From contig DYPF01000005.1 in the NCBI GenBank assembly GCA_020720105.1, positions 9,195 through 41,301 of the forward strand: a stretch of DNA of 32,107 bases, in the 5' to 3' direction. The stretch comes from Chloroherpeton thalassium. GTDB lineage: Bacteria > Bacteroidota > Ignavibacteria > Kapaibacteriales > UBA2268. Under the pieces are notes generated by a model, which did not search any database, had not been told where the DNA came from, and was given only the letters and a program-made list of their open reading frames with translations. The translations under genes and the position numbers were made by a program. Of the stretch, positions 18,342-25,834 are shown piece by piece. The first letter of the stretch is position 1. The number at the start of each line of letters is the position of its first letter.

Positions 18342-19793
18342 ATGAGTAATTACCCCGCTGTAGAAAAGCTCCCAAATAAAGATAGAATGAAAATTGGGAG
18401 ACATCAAATTCCTGAACAAGAAGCTAACATAAGAAGAGCAAACTTCAAAGAAGTAAATTTAGGTTACACTCTTCAGATGGCTCAAGAAGAAGCACAAAGA
18501 TGTTTAATGTGTGTAGATCCTCCTTGCATTCAAGGATGTCCTGTAAATGTGCAAATACCTGCCTTTATCGAACAAATTAGAGAAGGAAATATAGCAGAAG
18601 CTGCCAAAATACTTAAAACAGACAACGCTTTGCCTGCTGTATGCGGAAGAGTATGCCCACAGGAAGAGCAATGCGAAATAGTATGTGTGTTAACAAAGAA
18701 ATTTAAACCTGTTGCAATTGGTAATTTAGAGAGATTTGCTGCTGATTGGGAAAGAGAAAATATTGGAATTCAAGTTCCTGAAATTAACACAAAAACTGGC
18801 AAAAAAGTTGCAATAATTGGTGGTGGACCTGCTGGTTTAAGTTGCGCTGGTGATTTAATTCAAATGGGTCACGACGTAACAGTTTACGAAGCACTTCACG
18901 AAATCGGAGGTGTATTAGTTTATGGCATCCCAGAGTTTAGATTACCAAAGTCAATCGTTAAAGCTGAAGTAGATGCATTGCAATCAGCAGGCGTAAAGTT
19001 TGAAAAGAACTTTGTGGTAGGTTTAACAGCTACTTTAGATGAGTTAATGGAAGATTATGATGCTTCCTTCTTAGGAGTTGGTGCGGGACTTCCCTACTTT
19101 ATGAATATTCCAGGTGAAGAATACAATGGTGTTTATTCAGCAAATGAATATTTAACTCGCGTTAATTTAATGAAATCCTATGAATTTGGTCCGAATGATA
19201 CTCCTCTGGTCGCAATTAAAGATAAAGTAGTTGCAGTTGTTGGTGGTGGTAATACAGCAATGGACGGCGTTAGAACATCTTTACGAATGGGTGCAAAACG
19301 TGGATTGATTGTTTACCGCAGAAGTGAATCTGAAATGCCTGCTCGTAAAGAAGAAATCCATCACGCTAAGCAAGAAGGCGTTGAGTTTATGCTTCTTGCA
19401 AGTCCAATTGAGTATGTTGGTGACGAAAAAGGCAAGTTAGTTTCAATGAAAGTTCAAAAAATGGAATTGGGCGAGCCCGATGCATCTGGAAGACGCAAAC
19501 CAATAGCAATTCCTGGAGCAATTGAAGATATTCAAATTGATGTTGCTGTTGTAGCGATTGGCAATGGCTCCAATCCAATCATCACAAGAGCTACTCCTGA
19601 AATTAAAACTAATAAATGGGGTAACATATTAGTTGATAAAGATACAATGAAAACAAGCAAGAAAGGTGTATTTGCTGGTGGAGATATAGTAACGGGCGGA
19701 GCAACAGTTATCTTAGCGATGGGAGCTGGTAGAACTGCAGCTAAATATATTAATGAATATTTATCAAATCCTGAATTTGTATGGGAGTGGTAA
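18342..19793 (+). CDS. nfnB: NfnB, large 4Fe-4S/FAD subunit (GltD-like)
   Basis: 483 residues, homologous to the glutamate synthase small chain. The N-terminal domain carries eight cysteines, four in RCLMCVDPPCIQGC (Cys54, 57, 62, 66) and four at Cys101, 105, 111 and 115, for two 4Fe-4S clusters. GGGPAG (160-165) binds FAD and GGGNTAMDG (301-309) binds NADPH. The C-terminal AGGDIVTGGATV is the closing FAD motif. No glutamate synthase large chain is nearby, and the partner is an NfnA, so NfnB rather than GltD is the better call. A histidine kinase gene begins nine bases after the stop, which suggests one operon of nfnAB with a two-component pair. Confidence 0.88.
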   Translation: MSNYPAVEKLPNKDRMKIGRHQIPEQEANIRRANFKEVNLGYTLQMAQEEAQRCLMCVDPPCIQGCPVNVQIPAFIEQIREGNIAEAAKILKTDNALPAVCGRVCPQEEQCEIVCVLTKKFKPVAIGNLERFAADWERENIGIQVPEINTKTGKKVAIIGGGPAGLSCAGDLIQMGHDVTVYEALHEIGGVLVYGIPEFRLPKSIVKAEVDALQSAGVKFEKNFVVGLTATLDELMEDYDASFLGVGAGLPYFMNIPGEEYNGVYSANEYLTRVNLMKSYEFGPNDTPLVAIKDKVVAVVGGGNTAMDGVRTSLRMGAKRGLIVYRRSESEMPARKEEIHHAKQEGVEFMLLASPIEYVGDEKGKLVSMKVQKMELGEPDASGRRKPIAIPGAIEDIQIDVAVVAIGNGSNPIITRATPEIKTNKWGNILVDKDTMKTSKKGVFAGGDIVTGGATVILAMGAGRTAAKYINEYLSNPEFVWEW

Positions 19794-19802
19794 TAATTTA
19801 AA

Positions 19803-20939
19803 GTGCTTTCAGTAATTGAAAATATCGAACAATTTCATTTATTATCGAATATCCTTCCCGATCCAATTATTATTCATACAAACAATATTATTGTTTTTGC
19901 GAATAATGAAGCAATAAGACTAATTGGTGGGAAGGATAATAACGATTTTATTGGCAAATCAATTTTTGATTTTATTCATCCTGATAGCTTGAGTATTATT
20001 AAAACAAGGTTAGAAAACCTAAATCTAAAAAAAATTGAAACAGAAAATAATATTGAAAAATTTATTACATTAGATGGCAGAGTAATTACAGCAGAGGTTA
20101 GAAGAATACCTATAATCTACGATGGAAAACAATCAGTTTTCATTACTGGCAGAGATATTACTGAATACGAAACATTGACCGAACAATTACAAAGGAAAAA
20201 TCAAGAACTAAAGCAAGCATTAGAAAATGCAGATCAATCAAATTTACTTAAAACTGCTTTTCTTCAAAATATGTCTCACGAAATTAGAACTCCTCTTAAC
20301 GGCATATTAGGCTTTGCTTCTATTCTATCATATCCAGATTTAACAAACGAAGAAATTGTTGAATATTCCCAGATGATAACCAAAAGTGGCAATAGACTGC
20401 TTTCTTTACTTTCAAACATTATTGATATATCCAAGATTGAAGCTGGCATAGTAGAATTAAATAATCTAACATTTTCATTAAATCAATTGTTTACCGATGT
20501 TATTTCAAATTTTGAATTGATAGCTAAAGAACATAATAACGAAATAATATTCGAACCATTCTTTAATAATGAGGATGATGTTATACATACTGATTACATA
20601 AAATTGAATCAAATTTTGGAAAACTTAATTAGTAATGCTTGTAAATTCACTAATAATGGGATAATCAAAATTAGATATCAAAGTACGATTAGTTCAATTA
20701 TATTTGAGATTGACGACAATGGAATAGGTATTAAAGAATTTGCAAAACCTTACATTTTTGATAGATTTTTCCAGGCGGATACCAATTTAAACCGCTCTCA
20801 CGAGGGAGCAGGATTAGGTTTATTTATTTGTAAATCTTTAGTAGAATTTATGTCGGGCAGAATTTGGTTTCAATCAATTGAAGGAAAAGGTAGCACTTTC
20901 TTTGTATCACTACCATTAAAGAAGATTAATTCGGAATAA
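19803..20939 (+). CDS. Soluble PAS-domain sensor histidine kinase
   Basis: 378 residues from a GTG start; an in-frame stop just upstream (19794-19796) and no nearby ATG support this start. Residues about 8-125 form a PAS domain ending in the common ITGRDITEYE join, followed by a short coiled linker. The dimerisation/phosphoacceptor segment MSHEIRTPLNGILG has His159. The ATPase domain has the N box (LENLISNACKFTNNG, 272-286), G1 DDNGIGI (304-310) and the glycine lid GAGLGLFICKSLV (335-347). No membrane segment is present, so the signal is cytoplasmic; cofactor and ligand are unknown. Position directly behind nfnAB suggests, without proof, a redox or metabolic signal. The partner is probably the receiver protein encoded 14 bases downstream. 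Confidence 0.9.
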   Translation: MLSVIENIEQFHLLSNILPDPIIIHTNNIIVFANNEAIRLIGGKDNNDFIGKSIFDFIHPDSLSIIKTRLENLNLKKIETENNIEKFITLDGRVITAEVRRIPIIYDGKQSVFITGRDITEYETLTEQLQRKNQELKQALENADQSNLLKTAFLQNMSHEIRTPLNGILGFASILSYPDLTNEEIVEYSQMITKSGNRLLSLLSNIIDISKIEAGIVELNNLTFSLNQLFTDVISNFELIAKEHNNEIIFEPFFNNEDDVIHTDYIKLNQILENLISNACKFTNNGIIKIRYQSTISSIIFEIDDNGIGIKEFAKPYIFDRFFQADTNLNRSHEGAGLGLFICKSLVEFMSGRIWFQSIEGKGSTFFVSLPLKKINSE

Positions 20940-20953
20940 TTCAGATTAATTAT

Positions 20954-21325
20954 ATGAAAAATAAATTTGTAATACTTATAGCTGAAGACGATAGAGAATC
21001 ACGTCTTTTATTTCATTTGTATCTGCGAAATTCTAATTATGAATTAATTTTTATGGAAAATGGATTAGATGCTATCGAAGTTGTCAAGTCGAGATCCGAT
21101 ATTGATATAATACTTATGGATATTAAAATGCCTGAAATGGATGGTTTTAAAGCTACAACAATAATTAAGCAAATAAACCCAAATATACCGATTATTGTTC
21201 AAACAGCTTTTGAAATTACACATATTAAAGATCATCCTGATGCACATTTGTTTGATGAAATAATTCCAAAGCCAATTGATAAGGTACAATTAGATTTATT
21301 AATCAAAAAGTATTTAAAGATTTAA
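20954..21325 (+). CDS. Single-domain response regulator (receiver only)
   Basis: 123 residues, a receiver domain with no output domain, like CheY or Spo0F. The acidic pocket is Glu11, Asp12 and Asp13. The phosphorylated residue is Asp56 in LMDIKMPEMDG, the switch Thr84 is in VQTAF, and Lys106 is in PKPIDK. Residues 88-100 replace the usual DKEKALEAG-type helix with a His-rich segment (ITHIKDHPDAHLF). It follows the histidine kinase closely and probably accepts phosphate from it. With no DNA-binding domain, it must act by protein contact or pass phosphate onward in a relay whose other members are not in the window. Confidence 0.9.
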   Translation: MKNKFVILIAEDDRESRLLFHLYLRNSNYELIFMENGLDAIEVVKSRSDIDIILMDIKMPEMDGFKATTIIKQINPNIPIIVQTAFEITHIKDHPDAHLFDEIIPKPIDKVQLDLLIKKYLKI

Positions 21326-21399
21326 ACCATTTAATACCTTCAGTTTCTTAACAATTCAATTAACATTCCAAATATTAATATTATTTTCAATTTTATAGT

Positions 21400-21407
21400 T
21401 AATTTTG
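21400..21407 (+). promoter_or_regulatory. -7 promoter element TAATTTTG upstream of the Nudix-parA genes
   Basis: A perfect TAnnTTTG match 25 bases before the Nudix ATG, in the 107-base gap that separates the two-component genes from the Nudix-parA pair. Confidence 0.5.
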
Positions 21408-21432
21408 AATTTATATTTATTTCATTTTTGTT

Positions 21433-21978
21433 ATGATACCAAAATGGGAAACTCTTTCCAAACATAGAATACAAGAGCTTAAGATATTTAGAGCTGATTT
21501 GGTTCAGAGATATCACCCAATCTGGAAAAAAACATCTGAATTTGTGGTGTTAGATTCGAATGATTGGGCAAATATTATTCCAATTACAAAAGATAATAAG
21601 ATACTTTTAATTGAGCAATTTCGACACGGAAGTAATTCAATCACAATAGAAATTCCTGGAGGATTGATTGAAACAGACGAATTACCTATCGATGCTGCCC
21701 GAAGAGAATGCTTGGAAGAAACAGGTTATTCTTCAGATGAAGATTTACAATTGCTTGGTGTTTCTCAACCCAATCCTGCATTTTTGAATAATAAATGCTA
21801 TACTTATTTATGGACAGGTTTAGAACGAGTATCTGAGCAAAACTTAGATAATAATGAAGAAATTAATATTATACCCACAGATATTCACGTTGTTAAACAA
21901 ATGATTCAAAAAGGTGAAATCAATCATTCAATTATCACAACTGCATTTTTATTTTATTTTTTAAAATTTGGTTTTTAA
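21433..21978 (+). CDS. Nudix hydrolase, ADP-ribose pyrophosphatase-like
   Basis: 181 residues. The Nudix box is complete: Gly77, Glu83, Arg91-Glu92, Glu95-Glu96, Gly98 (pattern GX5EX7REUXEEXGU), with the preceding IEIPGG typical of ADP-ribose/nucleoside-diphosphate-sugar pyrophosphatases. LIEQFRHG (59-66) is the usual substrate-side strand of that subgroup. It would hydrolyse a nucleoside diphosphate linked to another moiety, using Mg. The exact substrate is not readable. Its TAA stop overlaps the parA start as TAATG, so the two genes are translationally coupled, though a functional link to chromosome segregation is not known to me. Confidence 0.88.
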   Translation: MIPKWETLSKHRIQELKIFRADLVQRYHPIWKKTSEFVVLDSNDWANIIPITKDNKILLIEQFRHGSNSITIEIPGGLIETDELPIDAARRECLEETGYSSDEDLQLLGVSQPNPAFLNNKCYTYLWTGLERVSEQNLDNNEEINIIPTDIHVVKQMIQKGEINHSIITTAFLFYFLKFGF

Positions 21979-22757
21979 TGGCAAAAATTATTACAATAGC
22001 AAATCAAAAAGGTGGTGTTGGAAAAACCACAACTTCAATAAATTTAGCTTCATCGCTTGGTGTTTTAGAATTTAAAGTACTTTTAGTAGATATTGACCCA
22101 CAGGCAAATTCTTCTTCGGGATTAGGTGTGGATATTAAAGAGTTAGAAAATACGGTTTATGACTTAATGGTAGAAGAAGCAGATTTTGAAAATGTAGTTA
22201 TTGAAACTAATTTCCCAAATTTGTCAATTCTTCCTTCTTCTATCAATTTAGTTGGTGCCGAAATCGAATTAGTAAATCAAACTAATAGAGAAAATAGATT
22301 AAGAAATATCCTTCAACAACAAAAGGATAACTATGATTTTATTCTTATAGATAGTCCACCATCGCTTGGGTTATTAACTGTTAATGGATTATGTGCTGCT
22401 GATTCTGTGCTTATTCCTGTTCAATGCGAATACTATGCTTTAGAAGGATTAGGACAATTGTTAAATACAATTCAACTTGTTAAGCACAGTTTTAATCCTA
22501 ATTTGGATATTGAAGGGGTGTTGATGACTATGTTTGATGGGAGATTGAGAATATCAAATTCTGTTGTAGAAGAAGTGCGCTCACACTTTAAAGAAAAAGT
22601 ATTTAATACAGTAATATCAAGGAATGTTAGATTAGCCGAGGCGCCAAGCTATAATGTGCCTGTTATTGAATATGATGCCACATCTTCTGGTGCTCAAAAC
22701 TATTTAGCATTAGCAAATGAACTGTATCAACGCAATAAGATTTTGTTTAAAAGATAA
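21978..22757 (+). CDS. parA: Chromosome-partitioning ATPase ParA (Soj)
   Basis: 259 residues, the size of chromosomal ParA/Soj without the N-terminal DNA-binding domain of plasmid type Ia. The deviant Walker A KGGVGKTT is at 11-18, with the signature first Lys. The A' box has VDIDPQANSSSG and the Walker B segment LIDSPPSLGLLT. It binds DNA non-specifically when ATP-bound and is released by ParB, moving the origin region apart. parB lies 118 bases downstream with its own promoter-like element. The start codon overlaps the Nudix stop. Confidence 0.95.
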   Translation: MAKIITIANQKGGVGKTTTSINLASSLGVLEFKVLLVDIDPQANSSSGLGVDIKELENTVYDLMVEEADFENVVIETNFPNLSILPSSINLVGAEIELVNQTNRENRLRNILQQQKDNYDFILIDSPPSLGLLTVNGLCAADSVLIPVQCEYYALEGLGQLLNTIQLVKHSFNPNLDIEGVLMTMFDGRLRISNSVVEEVRSHFKEKVFNTVISRNVRLAEAPSYNVPVIEYDATSSGAQNYLALANELYQRNKILFKR

Positions 22758-22830
22758 TAAGTTAAAGTTGAAATGTTTCTTAAATTATCATAAATTTCAT
22801 TGACATATAATAAATTTCAAATATTTAATA

Positions 22831-22838
22831 TAATTTTG
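22831..22838 (+). promoter_or_regulatory. -7 promoter element TAATTTTG upstream of parB
   Basis: A perfect TAnnTTTG match 37 bases before the parB ATG. TTGACA is present at 22800-22805, but its spacing does not fit either the Bacteroidota or the sigma-70 arrangement well. Confidence 0.45.
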
Positions 22839-22875
22839 TAATTTGTTTTCATCAAATTTTCACAAAAGGTAAGTA

Positions 22876-23844
22876 ATGAGTATTCAAAAGTCAAAATTCT
22901 CTGTTGGAAAAGGTCTCGGAAAAGGTCTCGGAGCACTATTACCAAAAAGTGACCAGTCTGAGTTTTCTCCAGTTGCAAGTGTTTCCGATATCTTTGCAAT
23001 GATTGATGTAAACAAAATTATTATCAATCCATACCAACCAAGAAAGGATTTTGACCAACAATCAATTAATGATTTAAGCGATTCCATTCAGAAACATGGC
23101 TTGATTCAGCCAATTACTGTTCGTAAAGTAAACGATTCTTATGAATTGATCTCAGGTGAAAGACGTTTCCGTGCAAGCAAACAAGCAGGCTTAAAGGAAA
23201 TCCCCGCTTATATCCTTAAGATTCAAGAAGATGTTAAAATGCTTGAATTAGCATTAATCGAAAACATCCAAAGAGTTGATTTAAACCCAATTGAAACTGC
23301 CAATGGCTATCAAAGACTAATTGAGGAATGCAATTACACTCAAGAGCAAGTTGCGGAAAGAATTGGCAGAGACAGAACTACTATCACCAATTTTATTCGA
23401 TTGCTCAAATTACCATTAAAAGTGCAAGATGACCTACGCGATGGACTTATTTCTGCTGGACATGCTCGTAGTTTGCTTAGTTTGGTTGATAAAGAGTTGA
23501 TGGCAATCGTTGCCAATGAAATTAAGTCGAAAGGCTTAAGCGTTCGCCAAACCGAAAGAATAGTCAAAGATTTTCTATCTGGAAGGCTAATACTTGAAGA
23601 CGAAAGAATTGTTGACGTAACTCGCAAAGACACTGATGCTAAATTCCAAAGTATTAAAGTTTTCTTGCAGGATTACGAAGAACAATTAAGGCATAAATTT
23701 GCAACCAAAGTGCAAATCAAACCTAAAGATGATGATAGCGGAACCATAAATATTGACTTTTATTCTAAAGATGAATTTGAAAGAATATTAAGTTTGTTTT
23801 CGCAAATAAAATCAACACATAGTAATGAGCCAGAATCTAAATAA
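22876..23844 (+). CDS. parB: Chromosome-partitioning protein ParB (Spo0J)
   Basis: 322 residues. ParB is a CTP-dependent clamp that loads at parS and recruits ParA. The N-terminal ParA-contact region is basic and contains the GKGLGKGLGALL repeat (11-22). The CTP-binding domain has NPYQPRKDF (51-59), GERRFRAS (94-101) and LIENIQRVDLNPIE (127-140). A helix-turn-helix follows at about 155-177 (TQEQVAERIGRDRTTITNFI), then LISAGHARSLL and a C-terminal dimerisation region. AAAAGG about six bases upstream of ATG acts as ribosome site. The last 20 bases overlap the next gene in another frame. No parS-like site was found in the window. Confidence 0.95.
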   Translation: MSIQKSKFSVGKGLGKGLGALLPKSDQSEFSPVASVSDIFAMIDVNKIIINPYQPRKDFDQQSINDLSDSIQKHGLIQPITVRKVNDSYELISGERRFRASKQAGLKEIPAYILKIQEDVKMLELALIENIQRVDLNPIETANGYQRLIEECNYTQEQVAERIGRDRTTITNFIRLLKLPLKVQDDLRDGLISAGHARSLLSLVDKELMAIVANEIKSKGLSVRQTERIVKDFLSGRLILEDERIVDVTRKDTDAKFQSIKVFLQDYEEQLRHKFATKVQIKPKDDDSGTINIDFYSKDEFERILSLFSQIKSTHSNEPESK

Positions 23845-24289
23845 TAATTCAGAAACAATTATTTCCCATAAATACGAAATTCGTATCAGATACGCTGATA
23901 CCGATAAAATGGGTTTTGCTTATAATGGCAATTATCTAAGATTTTTCGAAATTGGTAGAACAGAGTTAATGAGACATTTCGATTTGGTATATGCTGAATT
24001 AGAAAATAATGGTATCCAATTACCTCTAATACAAGCTCATTGTAATTATCATAATGCTGCAGTTTATGATGATAAATTGCAAATACAAGCAGAGTTGAAT
24101 TTGGATACTATTGGAGCAAAATTTAGGTTCAATTACACTATTTCCCGTGGAGATGATTTAATAGCAACCGGCTTTACAGAGCATCTTTTTATGAATGCTG
24201 ATACCAAAAAAGCTACTCGCCCACCAAAATTCTTTATTGAACAAATTAATTCTTTGAAAAAATCGTTAATAAATAATAAAATTTATTAA
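23825..24289 (+). CDS. Acyl-CoA thioesterase, YbgC/FadM hotdog family
   Basis: 154 residues. The hotdog-fold signature RYADTDKMGFAYNGNYLRFFE (22-42) contains the catalytic Asp (Asp25/Asp27 region) of the 4-hydroxybenzoyl-CoA/YbgC thioesterase group, which hydrolyses acyl-CoA or acyl-ACP thioesters in the cytoplasm. In proteobacteria YbgC lies with tol-pal; here it lies between parB and porQ, so its partner pathway is open. The ATG is inside the last codons of parB (20-base overlap), and the stop lies only two bases before the porQ ATG. This indicates a tightly packed parB-thioesterase-porQ transcript. Confidence 0.88.
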   Translation: MSQNLNNNSETIISHKYEIRIRYADTDKMGFAYNGNYLRFFEIGRTELMRHFDLVYAELENNGIQLPLIQAHCNYHNAAVYDDKLQIQAELNLDTIGAKFRFNYTISRGDDLIATGFTEHLFMNADTKKATRPPKFFIEQINSLKKSLINNKIY

Positions 24290-24291
24290 AT

Positions 24292-25227
24292 ATGAATATA
24301 AAATTATTATTCTTGATTGCATTCCTGATTTCTAACTCTGTTGCTCACTCAACTACTTTCAATTTTTTACGTGATTTTTCGAATGCTCGTTCATCTGCAT
24401 TAGCTGGAAGTGTAATTTCTATCGAGAACGATTTAGATGTTTCTATGTTCAATCCTGCTTTATTGTACACAATTAAAGATAATAATAATTTCTCAGTAAC
24501 ATTTATGAAAGGTGCTTTAGATATTAACTCTGGAGTAGTTCAATACTTAATGCCATTTCAATGGGAAGGCGGTAAGTTTGCAGCTAATGTTTCATACACT
24601 AATTACGGCTCATTCGATTATGTAGATAATCTTGGTGAAACTAAGGGTACTTATGGTGCAAATGATATGGCACTGAGTGTTAATTATGCAAATCAAATTG
24701 ATAGTAATATTTTTTATGGAGTAGGACTCAAATTTATTTATTCCAATATTGAAAAGTATAATTCAACCGGAATTGCATTAGATGCTGGTATTTTATATCA
24801 ATTTCCAGATGGTCGTACTAATTTAGCTGCTTCTTTATTGAATTTTGGATTGCAGACATCCACTTTTGATGGTGTAAATGAAGATTTGCCCAATGATTTG
24901 AGGATTGGTTTTAATCATAAGCTAAAAGGTTTGCCTCTTTTATTCAATCTTTCATTTGTCAATCTTGCTGAAACAACTGATTCCTTTTCCTCACGGTTTG
25001 CGAATGTGGCTGTTGGTGGTGAATTTAATATCAGCAAATATGTAGATGTTCGTGTTGGATATAATAATTTTATTCGTCAAGCTATTAATAATGAAGTTGA
25101 TAAAGGTTTGTCAGGTTTTAGTGGTGGAATTGGCATCAAAACTAATGTTTTATTTTTGGATTATGCAATATCGATTCAAAATTCTGCTCTAAATTTACAT
25201 AGAATTACAATTAAGTTTAATATATAA
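24292..25227 (+). CDS. porQ: Type IX secretion system protein PorQ
   Basis: 311 residues. A signal peptide covers about 1-19. The N-terminal FLRDFSNARSSALAGS, then VSMFNPALL, then YGSFDYVDNLGETKGTYGANDMAL match the PorQ pattern of an outer-membrane beta-barrel, distantly like PorV/FadL. Alternating strands run to a C-terminal RITIKFNI. In Porphyromonas gingivalis PorQ is part of the T9SS cell-surface attachment complex, where it holds PorZ. Here it is a T9SS component encoded near cargo-like genes (2422 and 26946) that carry sorting domains. It is probably co-transcribed with the thioesterase (2-base gap) and the small secreted protein after it. Confidence 0.85.
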   Translation: MNIKLLFLIAFLISNSVAHSTTFNFLRDFSNARSSALAGSVISIENDLDVSMFNPALLYTIKDNNNFSVTFMKGALDINSGVVQYLMPFQWEGGKFAANVSYTNYGSFDYVDNLGETKGTYGANDMALSVNYANQIDSNIFYGVGLKFIYSNIEKYNSTGIALDAGILYQFPDGRTNLAASLLNFGLQTSTFDGVNEDLPNDLRIGFNHKLKGLPLLFNLSFVNLAETTDSFSSRFANVAVGGEFNISKYVDVRVGYNNFIRQAINNEVDKGLSGFSGGIGIKTNVLFLDYAISIQNSALNLHRITIKFNI

Positions 25228-25242
25228 AATTAAAGGATTTAT

Positions 25243-25629
25243 ATGAAAAAAATCACATTATTAGCATTTCTTATGCTTTTACCATTTATCGGAATGGCTC
25301 AGCAAAACGCACAACAAAAAGATTCTCCTATACTTACACCCACTGTAGTTGTAGGCGATTTGGTTTTCGTTGTACAAGTTCTTAAAACAGTTGAAATCAA
25401 AGGTGCTGAAGTTGATGCTTATTTACAAGTTCAACAAACTTTTGACAAACTAATTCAAGACTTAAATGCACAACAAAAAAAGGTAAATGATACAGTGGAT
25501 ATTAAAATTGCACTTAATATTGCCCAAGCTACTGTTACTTTTATGGATAGAGCAACTTTGCAAGGTCAAAATGCTTCAATTTACAAGCGATTTGTTGATG
25601 CTTTAGTAGCTTCTACAAAAGCAAAATAA
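25243..25629 (+). CDS. Small secreted protein of unknown function
   Basis: 128 residues, no recognised family. Residues 1-19 are a signal peptide cleaved after GMA, before QQ. The mature part is about 109 residues. It starts with QQNAQQKDSPILTP, then a hydrophobic stretch (VVVGDLVFVVQVLKTVEI), then mainly helical Gln/Asn-rich sequence without cysteines. It could be periplasmic or peripherally attached. It has a clear AAAGGA ribosome site five bases before the ATG, lies 15 bases after porQ and is followed directly by a strong terminator, making it the last gene of the parB-thioesterase-porQ unit. A role linked to secretion is a guess from position only. Confidence 0.72.
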   Translation: MKKITLLAFLMLLPFIGMAQQNAQQKDSPILTPTVVVGDLVFVVQVLKTVEIKGAEVDAYLQVQQTFDKLIQDLNAQQKKVNDTVDIKIALNIAQATVTFMDRATLQGQNASIYKRFVDALVASTKAK

Positions 25630-25650
25630 CACACTACTTTACTTTTTCCT

Positions 25651-25683
25651 AAAAGCTGCATTCTTAGAATGCAGTTTTTTTTT
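25651..25683 (+). terminator. Rho-independent terminator after the porQ unit
   Basis: CTGCATT at 25656-25662 and AATGCAG at 25668-25674 form a seven-base perfect stem (up to nine if the loop is reduced), loop CTTAG, followed by nine Ts (25675-25683). It lies 26 bases after the stop of the small secreted protein and faces the convergent lplA gene. It is the only clear intrinsic terminator in the window. The next 150 bases (25684-25834) are AT-rich, with nothing else I can support. Confidence 0.9.
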
Positions 25684-25834
25684 ATATTTTATTATTTTCT
25701 TATATTATATTCTATGTTTGTATATTTGAAGATAATTATTCTTATTATGCTATTAATTTTGTTTTAATTATAAATTAAATAATTCTACCCCTACAAGAAT
25801 GCGAATTGGTAAGGATTAGATAAAAACTAATAAA

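Noticed and set aside
18342-19793. Glutamate synthase small subunit (GltD)
   Set aside because: No large subunit nearby, and the tightly coupled upstream gene has the Asp plus three-Cys 2Fe-2S set of NfnA; NfnB fits better.
22799-22834. TTGACA and TATAAT as a classical sigma-70 promoter for parB
   Set aside because: The spacer is 23 bases, too long; the TAATTTTG in the same place fits the Bacteroidota pattern seen elsewhere in the window.
25714-25767. 17-residue hydrophobic peptide frame after the terminator
   Set aside because: No ribosome site or promoter, located in AT-rich spacer between convergent genes; expected by chance in such DNA.
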